A DNA stretch of 64,000 nucleotides from Janibacter sp. A1S7 (GTDB lineage Bacteria > Actinomycetota > Actinomycetes > Actinomycetales > Dermatophilaceae), in the NCBI RefSeq assembly GCF_037198315.1, contig NZ_CP144913.1, positions 744,001 through 808,000 of the forward strand, written 5' to 3'. Position 1 is the stretch's first letter, and every line of letters starts with the position of its first letter. Below the pieces are notes generated by a model. That model was given only the letters and a program-made list of their open reading frames with translations. It was not told where the DNA came from and did not search any database. Positions 25,156 to 34,206 of the stretch are shown one piece after another. The translations under genes were made by a program, and so were the position numbers.

Positions 25156-25941
25156 TCAGGGGATGACGAGCTCGGTGTCGCGCGCGTCGGTGATTGCCAT
25201 CATCCCGGGCGCGTGGCCGATGGCGAAGGGGGGAGCGGACGCCATGATCGCCGCCTGCGGGGTCACTCCGCAGGCCCAGAAGACGGGCAGCTCCCCGTCG
25301 CGCACCTCGACCGGGTCGCCGAAGTCAGGACGCGAGAGGTCCGGGATGCCCAGTGCCGCAGGGTCGCCCACGTGCACGGGGGCGCCGTGCACCGCCGGGT
25401 AGCGGGAGGTCACCCGCACCGCCGTCGGGACGAGGGCAGCGGGCACCGGGCGCATGGACACCACGAGGGGACCGTGCAGCGACCCGGCCGGGCGGCACTC
25501 CCGGTCGGTCCGGTACATCGCGACGTTGGTGCCGTTGTCCGCGTGCCGCAGGCCAACTCCTGCCTCGACCAGGGCCGCCTCGAAGGTGAAGCTGCACCCG
25601 ATGAGGAAGGCCACGAGGTCCTCACGCCACACGTCGGCCACGTCGACCCGGTCGGCGAGGTGCCGTCCGTGCTCGTACATGCGGTACCCGGGCAGGTCGG
25701 TGCGCAGGTCGCCGTCGAAGATCCCGCACGAGACCTCGCCCGGCTCGGTGACGTCGAGGACGGGGCAGGCGGCAGGGTTGCGCTGCGCGAAGAGCAGCAC
25801 GTCGTAGGCCAGGTCGCGCGGGACCGCGATCAGGTTGGCCTGCGTCCAGCCCACGCTCCACCCCGAGGTCGGGGTCTGCAGCCCCTCGCGGAACCAGGCT
25901 CGCGCCTGACGCGGCGTCAGCCGGGCCGGTGCATCGCTCAT
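25156..25941 (-). CDS. Putative hydro-lyase, DUF1445/YcsI family
   Basis: A 261-residue protein of the DUF1445 (PF07286) family, B. subtilis YcsI-like. Recognisable segments are [39 protein letters not shown] and [14 protein letters not shown] near the C terminus. Members relate to mammalian D-glutamate cyclase, which makes 5-oxoproline, in keeping with the adjacent 5-oxoprolinase genes. ATG 25941 is chosen over GTG 25950 because AAGGAG overlaps the latter and leaves 8 bases to the former. It is the last gene of the pxp operon, 5 bp after pxpC. Confidence 0.82.
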   Translation of the reverse strand: MSDAPARLTPRQARAWFREGLQTPTSGWSVGWTQANLIAVPRDLAYDVLLFAQRNPAACPVLDVTEPGEVSCGIFDGDLRTDLPGYRMYEHGRHLADRVDVADVWREDLVAFLIGCSFTFEAALVEAGVGLRHADNGTNVAMYRTDRECRPAGSLHGPLVVSMRPVPAALVPTAVRVTSRYPAVHGAPVHVGDPAALGIPDLSRPDFGDPVEVRDGELPVFWACGVTPQAAIMASAPPFAIGHAPGMMAITDARDTELVIP

Positions 25942-25946
25942 GGCCG

Positions 25947-26810
25947 TCACTCCTTGGTCGGGCGCAGCCGCAGACGCTGCCCGGGTTGTGCCTGGGCGGC
26001 GAGGTCGACGTCTGCCGACAGCACGACACCGATGACGGGGTAGCCGCCGGTGACCGGGTGGTCGGCGAGGAAGAGGGTCGGTTGCCCGGTCGGTGGTACC
26101 TGCAGCGAGCCGCGGACGACCCCTTCGCTCGGCAGCTCCTCGTCACGGGAGCGCTGCAGCACAGGGCCGGTCAACCGCATCCCCACCCGGTTGCTGTCGG
26201 CACTCACCTCGTAGTACCCCGAGCTGAGCACCTCGAGCGCGTCGTCGACGAACCAGTCCTGACGCGGCCCGGGCACGACGCGCAGGTCGAGGTCACCGCC
26301 GATGGGGGCGGGCACCGCGGCCACGTCGACCCCGGGCCAGGCCAGGGACTGGTCCCCGACCCGCAGCGCGGTGCCGGGGGTGAGGACCGCCGGACCGATG
26401 CCGGACATCACGTCGGTCGCCCGCGAGCCCAGGTCTGCGGGCACGTCGATCCCCCCGCGCACGGCGAGGTAGGTCCGCACGCCGGCGTCGGGAGTGGACA
26501 GACGCACCTCGGCGCCGCCCGGGACGCGGACGGGAGCGTTGAGGCCGACGGGGACGCCGCCGACCGTCGCTGGGGTCGGCGCACCGGTCAGGGCGATGTC
26601 GATGTCGTCGCGGGAACGGAAGGCGAGACCACCGAAGGTCACCTCCACCCCTGCGGCACCCGGCTGGTTGCCGACGAGTCGGTTGGCCAGCCGCAGGCTG
26701 CGCAGGTCGGCCGCGCCGCTGACCCCGACGCCCAGGCCCGCCAGGCCCGGCCTCCCTTCGTCCTGGATGGTGGCGAGCGCCCCCGTGGCGATCATCTCCA
26801 GCTGCCTCAT
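25947..26810 (-). CDS. pxpC: 5-oxoprolinase subunit PxpC
   Basis: A 287-residue biotin-dependent carboxyltransferase-like protein (KipA/PxpC; AHS2 domain). Typical stretches are [16 protein letters not shown] at the N terminus, [17 protein letters not shown], and [17 protein letters not shown] near the C terminus. With PxpA and PxpB it hydrolyses 5-oxo-L-proline (pyroglutamate) to glutamate at the cost of ATP. ATG 26810 overlaps the pxpB stop (ATGA), showing translational coupling. Confidence 0.92.
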   Translation of the reverse strand: MRQLEMIATGALATIQDEGRPGLAGLGVGVSGAADLRSLRLANRLVGNQPGAAGVEVTFGGLAFRSRDDIDIALTGAPTPATVGGVPVGLNAPVRVPGGAEVRLSTPDAGVRTYLAVRGGIDVPADLGSRATDVMSGIGPAVLTPGTALRVGDQSLAWPGVDVAAVPAPIGGDLDLRVVPGPRQDWFVDDALEVLSSGYYEVSADSNRVGMRLTGPVLQRSRDEELPSEGVVRGSLQVPPTGQPTLFLADHPVTGGYPVIGVVLSADVDLAAQAQPGQRLRLRPTKE

Positions 26811-27418
26811 CTCGCCTCCACGAATCGCACCCGCACACCGGGGGAGAAGAGGGCGGGTGGGTCCCGGGTGAGGTCCCACGCGACGACGTCCGTCCGGCCG
26901 ATCAGTTGCCAACCGCCGGGTGACTCGCGAGGGTAGACGCTGCTGAAACCGCCGGCGACGGCGACCGAGCCCGGTGGGACCGCGGTGCGCGGGTCCCTGC
27001 GGCGGGGGACGGTGAGCCGCTCGTCGGAGCACACCATGTAGCCGAAGCCGGGGGCGAAGCCGCAGAACGCCACCGTCCACTCCTGCTCGGTGTGGACGGC
27101 GACGACCTCGCGCTCGCTCATCCCGGTCAGGGAGGCGACCTCGGCCAGGTCGGGGCCGTCGTAGGTGACCGGTACCTCGATCTCCCCGGCGTGGGGGCGG
27201 GTGCCGGGACGCGGGGTGGCGCCTCGCACGACCGTTGCCACTGTTGTGGGGGTGGTGATGGCCGGATCGATCGTCAGCAGCAACGTGCGTGCCGCCGGGA
27301 CCATGTCGACGACACCCTCGGGGCGCAGATCCTCGAGCTCGGCGTACAGCGCGAGCACCTCGTCGAGGTCGGCCACCTCGACGAGCAGGCCGACGTCGCC
27401 GCAGGGCAGGAGCCTCAC
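26807..27418 (-). CDS. pxpB: 5-oxoprolinase subunit PxpB
   Basis: A 203-residue AHS1/KipI-type protein: RLLPCGDVGLLVEVAD at the start, the central YDGPDLAEVAS, then FCGFAPGFGYMVCSDERLTVPRR and PPGSVAVAGGFSSVYPRESPGGWQLIGRT, the family's most conserved region. It forms the BC component of the ATP-dependent oxoprolinase. It overlaps pxpA at its start and pxpC at its end by 4 bp each, so the three are translated as a coupled unit. Confidence 0.93.
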   Translation of the reverse strand: MRLLPCGDVGLLVEVADLDEVLALYAELEDLRPEGVVDMVPAARTLLLTIDPAITTPTTVATVVRGATPRPGTRPHAGEIEVPVTYDGPDLAEVASLTGMSEREVVAVHTEQEWTVAFCGFAPGFGYMVCSDERLTVPRRRDPRTAVPPGSVAVAGGFSSVYPRESPGGWQLIGRTDVVAWDLTRDPPALFSPGVRVRFVEAR

Positions 27419-28194
27419 CGGGGCTGCCCCGCCTCGGCGAAGGGTCGGACGCTGATGCCCCCCTCGTCCAGGGCGGCGCGCACCCTACGGGCGACCTCGA
27501 CAGCGCCGTCGGTGTCTCCGTGGACGCACAACGATCCGGCCGCGGCGGACACCTCGGTTCCGTCGATGGAGGTCAGTCGGCCGGTCGTGGCGATGCTGAC
27601 GCACCGCTGCGCGATCATCTCGGGGTCGTGCAGCACGGCGTCGGCGTCGCGGCGGGAGACCAGCGTGCCCTCCGGTGTGTAGTTGCGGTCGGCGAAGGCC
27701 TCCTGGACGGTCTGCAACCCGGCCTCCTGGGCGTGCCTCAGCCATGCCGAGCCGGGCAACCCCAGGACGGGGAGGGAACGGTCATAGTCCGTGACGGCCG
27801 CGACGACCGCGGCGGCCTGCTCCTCGTGGTGGACGATCGCGTTGTACAGGGCGCCATGGGGTTTGATGTAGCGCACCCGTGTCCCGGCGACTCGGGCGAA
27901 GGCCTCGAGCGCACCGATCTGGTACAGCACGTCCTGGGTGAGCTCGTCGGGGTCCATGTCGATGAAGCGTCGACCGAAGCCGGCCAGATCGCGGTAGCCG
28001 ACCTGGGCGCCGATGGAGACCCCGCGCTCGGCGGCCAGGTCGCAGACGCGACGCAGCACGCTGGGGTCGCCGGCGTGGAAACCGCACGCGACGTTGACGC
28101 TGGTGACGATGTCGAGCAGGGCGTCGTCGTCACCCAACTTCCACTGGCCGAAGCCCTCGCCGAGGTCAGCGTTGAGATCGATCTGCAGGGTCAT
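27415..28194 (-). CDS. pxpA: 5-oxoprolinase subunit PxpA (LamB/YcsF family)
   Basis: A 259-residue protein beginning IDLNADLGEGFG, with NVACGFHAGDP, GAQVGYRDL.GFGRR, RYIKPHGALYN and EAFADRNYTPEGTLVSR, all hallmarks of YcsF/PxpA. The internal ATG 28194, with AAGGAG 4 bases before it, is preferred to the longer open frame extending into the transporter gene. Located 8 bp after the transporter gene. Confidence 0.95.
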   Translation of the reverse strand: MTLQIDLNADLGEGFGQWKLGDDDALLDIVTSVNVACGFHAGDPSVLRRVCDLAAERGVSIGAQVGYRDLAGFGRRFIDMDPDELTQDVLYQIGALEAFARVAGTRVRYIKPHGALYNAIVHHEEQAAAVVAAVTDYDRSLPVLGLPGSAWLRHAQEAGLQTVQEAFADRNYTPEGTLVSRRDADAVLHDPEMIAQRCVSIATTGRLTSIDGTEVSAAAGSLCVHGDTDGAVEVARRVRAALDEGGISVRPFAEAGQPR

Positions 28195-28202
28195 GGCGCT
28201 CC

Positions 28203-29447
28203 TTACTTCCAGAGGTCGGCGATGCCACCGAGGGACTCCCAGCCGAGGTAGACGGTCAGGACCCAGATGACCACACCGAGATAGGCCAGCCACCTGGGGT
28301 ACGTGTACCCACCCAGCAGGTCGGCACGCCGCAGGGCGATCCAGAGGAGGATGCCGAAGCCGACCGGCAGGATCAGGCCGTTGAGGGCGCCGGCGAGGAT
28401 CAGCAGCGTGGCCGGTGCCTGTTCGAGCGAGAGGTAGATCGCCCCGGAGACGACGATGAAGCCGACGACGGCCCACTGACGGTGCCGGTGGATCCTGTCG
28501 TGGAAGGTGGTCAGGAAGGACACCGAGGTGTACGAGGCGCCGATGACGCTCGTGATGCTGGCCGCCCACAGGATCACGCCGAAGACGCGTAGGCCGACCT
28601 CGCCCAGGGCGGCCTCGAAGGCGGTCGCCGGCGGGTTGTCGACACCGGCAAGTTGCACGCCACCGACGACGACGCCGAGGATCGCGATGAAGAGCAGCCA
28701 CCGCACGAGACCCGTGACGATGATGCCGATCACGGAGCCTCTGGTGATCTCACGGATGCGCTCCGGACCGGTGATGCCGGAGTCGACGATGCGGTGGGCA
28801 CCGGCGTAGGTGATGTAGCCGCCGACGGTGCCGCCGATGAGGGTGGTGATGATCAGGAAGCTGACCTCGTCCGGCAGCACCGTCTGACGCAGCGCCTCTG
28901 CGTACGGTGGGTCCGTGGCCACGGCTGCATAGGCGACCATCGCGATCAGCAGGAAGCCGAGGACGACGACGATGCGGTCCATGGCGACGCCGGCACGTTT
29001 GCTGATGAAGATGGCGATGGCGATGAGCGCCGAGATGGCTCCACCGATCTTGGCGTCGGTGCCGAGCATCGCGTTGGCGCCCAGGCCCGTCCCACCGATG
29101 TTGCCGATGTTGAAGACGAGGCCGCCGAAGACGACCAGGGCTGCGAGCACGTAGCCGAAGCCGGGGACGACCTTGTTGGCCAGGTCCTGCGCTCGCATGC
29201 CGGAGACGCCGATGACGCGCCAGACGTTCAGCTGCACGGCGATGTCGACGAGGATGGAGATGAGGATCGCGAAGGCGAAGGCCGCGCCCAGCTGGGCGGT
29301 GAAGACCGTCGTCTGGGTGATGAAGCCGGGCCCGACGGCGCTGGTGGCCATGAGGAACATGGCGCCCAGGAGCGCGCCCTTCCGGACCTTCGTACGCGTC
29401 GCGTCGTCCTCGGCCGTCGCGGCCGGCTCGTGCGTGGGATCTTCCAT
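28203..29447 (-). CDS. NRAMP-like transporter linked to 5-oxoprolinase
   Basis: A 414-residue integral membrane protein with about eleven hydrophobic segments; NRAMP (SLC11)-superfamily, like B. subtilis YcsG in the homologous operon. The TM1 signature DPGN of metal-transporting NRAMPs is replaced by GPGF within ATSAVGPGFITQT. The TM6 A-M-P-H element with its metal-liganding Met reads like AGAHR. Without the Asp/Asn/Met ligands, divalent-metal transport is unlikely. The operon suggests an organic substrate such as 5-oxoproline or a related acid (inference). It is the first gene of the operon, start ATG 29447, opposite a GntR gene. Confidence 0.82.
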   Translation of the reverse strand: MEDPTHEPAATAEDDATRTKVRKGALLGAMFLMATSAVGPGFITQTTVFTAQLGAAFAFAILISILVDIAVQLNVWRVIGVSGMRAQDLANKVVPGFGYVLAALVVFGGLVFNIGNIGGTGLGANAMLGTDAKIGGAISALIAIAIFISKRAGVAMDRIVVVLGFLLIAMVAYAAVATDPPYAEALRQTVLPDEVSFLIITTLIGGTVGGYITYAGAHRIVDSGITGPERIREITRGSVIGIIVTGLVRWLLFIAILGVVVGGVQLAGVDNPPATAFEAALGEVGLRVFGVILWAASITSVIGASYTSVSFLTTFHDRIHRHRQWAVVGFIVVSGAIYLSLEQAPATLLILAGALNGLILPVGFGILLWIALRRADLLGGYTYPRWLAYLGVVIWVLTVYLGWESLGGIADLWK

Positions 29448-29527
29448 AGGACTCTCCCGTGGTCGGGGCGCCGCTGGATGTCAGTGGGTGCCTCGCGGCG
29501 GTACGTCGTTGTGGCGCCGATCACCAG

Positions 29528-29557
29528 ACCGTAGCGCTTTGTTGAACAATCCTGCAA
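29528..29557 (-). promoter_or_regulatory. pxp operon promoter with GntR operator in its spacer
   Basis: On the minus strand, a -35-like TTGCAG (29552-29557) and a -10-like TACGGT (29528-29533) are 18 bp apart. Exactly between them is TTGTTGAACAA (29539-29549), a perfect dyad fitting the FadR/GntR half-site rule TNGTNNNACNA. A bound regulator would block RNA polymerase on the transporter-pxpABC operon. Induction by 5-oxoproline or a related ligand is inferred. Confidence 0.65.
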
Positions 29558-29604
29558 TGGGGCAGGGCATATTAGGGTGTCCACATCGACGAAGGGGGTA
29601 GCGG

Positions 29605-30291
29605 ATGACGACCGCCGACGGCTGGCTGGAGAGCCTGACCGCGGACCGTGGTCTCGTGGGCCGGGAGAGCACGGCGACCCGGGTCGCCGAGGTGTTGCGG
29701 CAGCGGGTCGCCGAGGGGGCGCTCGTCCCCGGGACACGACTGTCCGAGGAGGGGATCTGCGCCGCGCTGGGGGTGTCGCGCAACACGCTGCGGGAGGCCT
29801 TTCGCCTGCTCAGCCACGAGCGTCTGCTCGAGCACGTCTTCAACCGCGGGGTCTTCGTCCGCACCCCGACGCCCGAGGACGTGCGCGAGCTCTACCGGTT
29901 CCGTCGGATCCTCGAGTCCGCGGCGGTACGCCACGCCGCCAGGTGTCCCGTCGACCTCGGTGCGATGCGTGCCGCCGTCGACGAAGGGGTGAACTCGGCC
30001 CGGGAGGGCGACTGGCCGGGTGTGGGGACGGCCAACATCCACTTCCACCAGCGGGTGGGGGAGCTCACCGGGAGCGCCCGGATGTCGGAGACGATGACGC
30101 ATCTGCTCGCCGAGCTGCGGCTGGTCTTCCACACCATGGCCGACCCGCGGGCCTTCCACCAGCCCTACCTGCCGAAGAACCAGCACCTCCTCGCCCTGCT
30201 CGAGCAGGGGCGGTGCGCCGAGGCGGAGGAGCACCTCCTGGCTTACCTGGACACCGCCGAGCGCCAGCTGCTCGCGGCCATGACGGGGTGA
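29605..30291 (+). CDS. GntR-family regulator (FCD/FadR type)
   Basis: A 228-residue protein with an N-terminal winged helix (TRVAEVLRQRVAEGAL.PGTRLSEEGICAALGVSRNTLREAFRLL) and a C-terminal all-helical FCD ligand-binding domain containing the usual Asp/His metal-site residues (ANIHFHQRVGEL). ATG 29605 is preceded by GAAGGGGG. It is divergent from the transporter-pxp operon with a 157-bp shared region carrying the TTGTTGAACAA site. It takes the place of B. subtilis KipR (IclR type). Confidence 0.9.
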   Translation: MTTADGWLESLTADRGLVGRESTATRVAEVLRQRVAEGALVPGTRLSEEGICAALGVSRNTLREAFRLLSHERLLEHVFNRGVFVRTPTPEDVRELYRFRRILESAAVRHAARCPVDLGAMRAAVDEGVNSAREGDWPGVGTANIHFHQRVGELTGSARMSETMTHLLAELRLVFHTMADPRAFHQPYLPKNQHLLALLEQGRCAEAEEHLLAYLDTAERQLLAAMTG

Positions 30292-30314
30292 GGTGGACGT
30301 GGCAGGCTGAGGGC

Positions 30315-30893
30315 ATGTCTCCCCAGCTGCGCATCGCCCAGGACGAGGCCGTCTACGAGCTGCTGTCGTCCGACCCCTTCGCGCTGGTCGTCGGGATGCT
30401 CCTCGACCAGCAGTTCCCGATGGAGCGGGCCTTCGCCGGCCCGGCCAAGGTCAAGGAGCGTTTCGGCACGCTCGACCCCGCCGAGATCGCCGCGGCCGAG
30501 CCGGAGGCCTTCGCCGACCTGTGCGCGACCCCGCCCGCCGTGCACCGCTACGGGCGCTCGATGGCCGGGCGCATCCAGGCCGTCGCGGCCGTCGTGCGAG
30601 ACGAGTACGACGGGGACGTCACCGCGATCTGGACCACCGCGGCGGACACCAAGGAGTTGCTCAAGCGCCTGAAGGCTCTCCCGGGCTTCGGCGACCAGAA
30701 GGCGCGCATCTTCGCCGCCCTGCTCGGCAAGCAGCTCGGCGTCCGCCCCGACGGCTGGCGCGAGGCGATCGGCCCCTACGCCGAGGAGGACGCGCGCCGC
30801 TCCGTCGCCGACGTCACCGACGAGGGCTCGCTGCAGGAGGTCCGCGACTTCAAGAAGGCCGCCAAGGCCCGGGCGAAGGCCGCCAAGGGCTGA
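30315..30893 (+). CDS. HhH-GPD-type base-excision repair family protein
   Basis: A 192-residue protein: FALVVGMLLDQQFPMERAF at the N terminus and a helix-hairpin-helix KALPGFGDQKARIFAALLGKQ about residue 118. The C terminus is Lys/Ala-rich (KKAAKARAKAAKG), good for DNA contact. No C-terminal iron-sulfur cysteines, unlike EndoIII/MutY. Such short actinobacterial HhH-GPD proteins are annotated as base-excision repair proteins without a defined lesion. ATG 30315 is chosen over the long open frame upstream because it begins the conserved domain. Confidence 0.75.
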   Translation: MSPQLRIAQDEAVYELLSSDPFALVVGMLLDQQFPMERAFAGPAKVKERFGTLDPAEIAAAEPEAFADLCATPPAVHRYGRSMAGRIQAVAAVVRDEYDGDVTAIWTTAADTKELLKRLKALPGFGDQKARIFAALLGKQLGVRPDGWREAIGPYAEEDARRSVADVTDEGSLQEVRDFKKAAKARAKAAKG

Positions 30894-31075
30894 GCCGTTC
30901 CGGCGAGTGCCCGGTGGCGGAGATCAGGCGACCAGCACGCGTCCTCGTTCCTCCGCCGCGCGAGCCACGGGTGGCGGGCCTCACCACGAGCTCACCTCCC
31001 CTTATCTGGACCATGGTTCACGCGCACCTACACTCGCGAACGTGCAGCACTCGTCGCCCAGATGAAGTAGTGGAT

Positions 31076-31903
31076 ATGCCTCGGAAACGGTGGTCGGCCC
31101 CATGTGGGGTCGTGGTCCTCATCCTCTCGGCCTGCGCGTCGACGACGGCCCCGGATCCTGGGCGTGGAGACCCTCCACCAGGTGAGACGACCGATGCCCC
31201 CGCACACGTCTTCGAGCTGGAGCTTCCGGTCACCATCTCCCATCGAGGTGGTGCGCTCGTGCATCCGGAAGAATCCATGGAAGGGTTCACCGCCTCGGCA
31301 CGAGATGGCTTCCTGCCCGAGATGGACATCAACTTCCTGGCAGACGGCACCCCTGTCCTCATCCATGACAGCAGCGTCGACCGCACCCTCAACGGGGTGA
31401 ACGGCAGGGTCAGGGACCTCAGCCTTGAGGACTGGGAATCGGCGACGATCAAGAACCCGACGGGCGGCCCGGAGGCGGAGACGGTGACACTGGACGAAGT
31501 TCTTGACGAGCTCGGTGGTGAAGTCGTCCTGGTTCCGGAGATCAAGCCCGGCGCCACCCCCGAGGAGGTCGATCAGGTCCTCGACGAGTTCGACGATCGC
31601 GGGCTCGAGGACTCGCTCATCGTGCAGTCTTTCGACTGGGATGCAGCGACGACGATCGCCGATCGGGGCTATACCTCCCTCTACCTCTTCGGCACGGAGT
31701 TGCCGCCCGAGCCTCTCGAGAAGATGGTCGCGGCCGGCATCGACTGGATAGGTCCCAGCGCCCGTCTCCCTCGTCGCGATATGGAGCAACTCATCGAATC
31801 CGATCTGCATGTCGCCCCGTACGGGCTCACGGTTGCGCAGGATGCGCATGATCTACCCGGCGGGATCTCCGGCTTCTTCGTCGACGACCCGTGGAGCAAG
31901 TGA
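31076..31903 (+). CDS. Glycerophosphodiester phosphodiesterase-like lipoprotein
   Basis: A 275-residue protein with a short basic N terminus, hydrophobic core and lipobox LSAC near residue 15, then a Pro/Gly/Asp-rich linker. The GDPD domain starts with ISHRGGALVHPEESMEGF (catalytic His in HRG, metal Glu in PEES), followed by EMDINFLADGTPVLIHD (metal Glu/Asp and second catalytic His) and EIKPGA (metal Glu). It probably hydrolyses glycerophosphodiesters outside the cell while anchored to the membrane. The codon pattern is a little less G+C-biased than its neighbours. The ribosome-binding site is weak (GAAG). Confidence 0.85.
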   Translation: MPRKRWSAPCGVVVLILSACASTTAPDPGRGDPPPGETTDAPAHVFELELPVTISHRGGALVHPEESMEGFTASARDGFLPEMDINFLADGTPVLIHDSSVDRTLNGVNGRVRDLSLEDWESATIKNPTGGPEAETVTLDEVLDELGGEVVLVPEIKPGATPEEVDQVLDEFDDRGLEDSLIVQSFDWDAATTIADRGYTSLYLFGTELPPEPLEKMVAAGIDWIGPSARLPRRDMEQLIESDLHVAPYGLTVAQDAHDLPGGISGFFVDDPWSK

Positions 31904-31923
31904 CTGCTCAGCCGTAGTCGGCG

Positions 31924-33231
31924 TCACTCGGCGAAGCCGGGCAGGTAGCGCTCCATCGAGCCACGCGCGGGAATGGTCGCGCCGAGCTGGGCGAGCACTC
32001 CGGTCGAGCCGATGAAGACCCGGTGGATCATCGCGTACTCGCGCGGCAGGTTCAGCTGCAGCCCGGTCGAGAACTCCGGTGCTCGAAGGTCGGTCAGGCC
32101 GGTGGTTGCCGAGCGCAGCCACTCGCGGGTGAAGGAGTGGGTCGGCGCACGCAGGGGCTCGATGAAGGGCAGCAGGTAGGTGAGCACGTCGTCGGCGTCG
32201 ACCCGGACGCCGGGACGGATGAACCCCTCGGCGCGCAGACCCTCGACGATCGCCTCGGCGTCTCCGGCAAGGGCCTTGCGCACCAGGGTGCCGATCATGG
32301 GCGGAAAGCCGTCGGGCAGGCGGGTGACGGCTCCGTAGTCGATGACGCCGAGCCGTCCGTCCGGGGTGAGGCGGAAGTTGCCCGGGTGCGGGTCGGAGTG
32401 GAGCAGTCCGACGCGCTCCGGCCCGGAGAGCAGGAAGTCCAGGTACAGCTGGCCGACACGGTCACGCACGTCCTGGTCGGCCTCGCGGATGACCTGGCTC
32501 AGCGGTGCGCCCTCGAGCCACTCGCTGACGAGCACGTGGCGGCTCTGCAGGACGACGTCGGGGACGGCGACGTCCGGATCGTCGCGGTAGGCCCGCGCGA
32601 AGGCGCGCTGGTTGGCGGCCTCGAGGTCGTAGTCGAGCTCCTCGTCCGCGGCGGCGAGCAGCTCGTCGGTCACCGGCTTGATGTCCATCGCGGGCATCCA
32701 GGTCGTGGCCACGCGCGCCAGTCGGGCGATCTGGTGCAGGTCGCTGCGCAGGGCCTTGTCGGCGCCGGGGTACTGGATCTTCACCGCGATGAGCTGCCCG
32801 TCGGCGGTGACACCGCGGTGCACCTGGCCGATCGATGCGGCCGCGACGGGACGGTCCTCGATCTCCAGCCGCTCGCGCCAGCCGGGGCCGAGGTCGCGGA
32901 CGAGGACGGAGTGGACCTCCTCGATGGACATCGGGGGGGCTGCGTCCTGCAGCCGCACGAGCATCTCGCGGTAGGGCTCGACGTACTCCTCGGGCAGGGC
33001 GGCCTCGAGGACGGAGAGTGCCTGACCGACCTTCATCGCGCCGCCCTTGAGGGAGCCGAGCACCGCGAAGAGCTGCTCGGCCGTCCGTCGCTGGATGTCC
33101 TCGTTGACCACCTCCGCCGGCGTCCCGGTGAGGCGTCGGCCCAGCCCTCGGGCGCTGCGCCCGGCATGGCCGAGCGGCAGTGATGCGAGCCGCGCGGCGC
33201 GACCGGCGGCTCCTCGGGGGATCTCGCTCAC
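31924..33231 (-). CDS. ABC1/UbiB-type atypical protein kinase
   Basis: A 435-residue ABC1 kinase. The defining KxGQ motif appears as GGAMKVGQALS. The P-loop-like stretch AAASIGQVHRG is the Ala-rich loop of the family, followed by VAVKIQYPG with the catalytic Lys (here IAVKIQYPG), LHSDPHPGNF and VIDYGAV with metal-binding Asp. It corresponds to Rv3197, which lies next to whiB7 in mycobacteria and has been linked to macrolide resistance. GTG 33231 overlaps the upstream gene's stop by 4 bp. Confidence 0.9.
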   Translation of the reverse strand: MSEIPRGAAGRAARLASLPLGHAGRSARGLGRRLTGTPAEVVNEDIQRRTAEQLFAVLGSLKGGAMKVGQALSVLEAALPEEYVEPYREMLVRLQDAAPPMSIEEVHSVLVRDLGPGWRERLEIEDRPVAAASIGQVHRGVTADGQLIAVKIQYPGADKALRSDLHQIARLARVATTWMPAMDIKPVTDELLAAADEELDYDLEAANQRAFARAYRDDPDVAVPDVVLQSRHVLVSEWLEGAPLSQVIREADQDVRDRVGQLYLDFLLSGPERVGLLHSDPHPGNFRLTPDGRLGVIDYGAVTRLPDGFPPMIGTLVRKALAGDAEAIVEGLRAEGFIRPGVRVDADDVLTYLLPFIEPLRAPTHSFTREWLRSATTGLTDLRAPEFSTGLQLNLPREYAMIHRVFIGSTGVLAQLGATIPARGSMERYLPGFAE

Positions 33232-34115
33232 CCGGCCATTGTGTCGTTCCTGCCTGTGTCCGTGCTGGACCCCCCTTCGTCCGTGGGTGTCGGGACCACC
33301 TGCAGCGGCGGGGGAGTGCACCGGCTGCACCCCGGATGGGTCGCCCACGGGTGCCGCTCGAGCGTGGGACCCGGGGTGGCCACCTCGAAGGACCACCCTC
33401 GCGTGGTCAGGCGACGGTCGACGTGGTCGAGGACGAGCGTCGTCGTCAGCCCGGCGGCCAGGAGTCGGACTGCGGGAAGGCCGTTGACGGGTTCGGTGCC
33501 GGTGATGCCGGGCCGGCTGAGCTGGGCGCTCAACCACGGCCAGCCGGGGTCGGTCTCGGCTCGGGTGAGATCGAGGCACTGCAGGCAGGGACCGTCATCG
33601 GGTAGGAGAAGGGGGCCGATGCTCGCCTGCTCGGGCAGGCACCACACCGGCAGCACCGGCGTCCGTGCCACCAGCCACGGGCGCACCGAGTCGGGCGCCG
33701 GTGGTGTCGCACTGACGACCACGGCCAGGTTGGTGGATCCCCCTTCGCCCCCGGGACGCACGCGGGTGGTGAGGACGCGCTCGCTCTGCCGCAGACCATC
33801 GACGAGCAGCGCCGGCAGGGCCCCGGAACCGACCACGGCCACCCGCGGCAACTCGCCGGTCGGGCCCGGGTGCACCAGGTCGCCGGTGACGAGCCGATCG
33901 AGGATCCTCGTGGCGCGGCCGGGGTCGATGCCCTCCAGCGCTGCCGTGGAGACGGCCTCGGTGAGCGCACGGGTGGGGTCGACGCCGGAGAGCCACCGGC
34001 ACTCGCCATCGGTGAGCCCCTGCAGGCGGACCGAGCGCACGCCGAGCCCGATCTGCACACTGCCGTCCGGTCGGCGCAGTGGTCGCAGGTGCGGTGTGGT
34101 GCCGGGGTGCTGCAT
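33228..34115 (-). CDS. Cyclodehydratase-like / TOMM leader-binding-type protein (Rv3196-like)
   Basis: A 295-residue protein with an N-terminal region like the leader-peptide-binding domain of thiazole/oxazole cyclodehydratases (VQIGLGVRSVRLQGLTDGECRWLSGVD). A ThiF-like VAVVGSGALP glycine motif follows, then CLQCLDL and CSRC pairs that could bind zinc. No precursor peptide or YcaO gene is nearby, so a RiPP function is unsupported; it matches the conserved Rv3196 position between the ABC1 kinase and DUF2342 genes. ATG 34115 is the best start by similarity; other in-frame starts exist upstream. Function unknown. Confidence 0.65.
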   Translation of the reverse strand: MQHPGTTPHLRPLRRPDGSVQIGLGVRSVRLQGLTDGECRWLSGVDPTRALTEAVSTAALEGIDPGRATRILDRLVTGDLVHPGPTGELPRVAVVGSGALPALLVDGLRQSERVLTTRVRPGGEGGSTNLAVVVSATPPAPDSVRPWLVARTPVLPVWCLPEQASIGPLLLPDDGPCLQCLDLTRAETDPGWPWLSAQLSRPGITGTEPVNGLPAVRLLAAGLTTTLVLDHVDRRLTTRGWSFEVATPGPTLERHPWATHPGCSRCTPPPLQVVPTPTDEGGSSTDTGRNDTMAG

Positions 34116-34206
34116 CGTCGTCTCGCTCGGGTGCGGGGTCGGTGGTGGATCACCACTGTGGCGCAGTTCGCGAGAGGCGCTGTCGACCTTTCCACACCCC
34201 GGGCAC

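Noticed and set aside
25942..25950. GTG 25950 as start of the DUF1445 gene
   Set aside because: The AAGGAG ribosome-binding sequence overlaps this codon; ATG 25941 has correct spacing.
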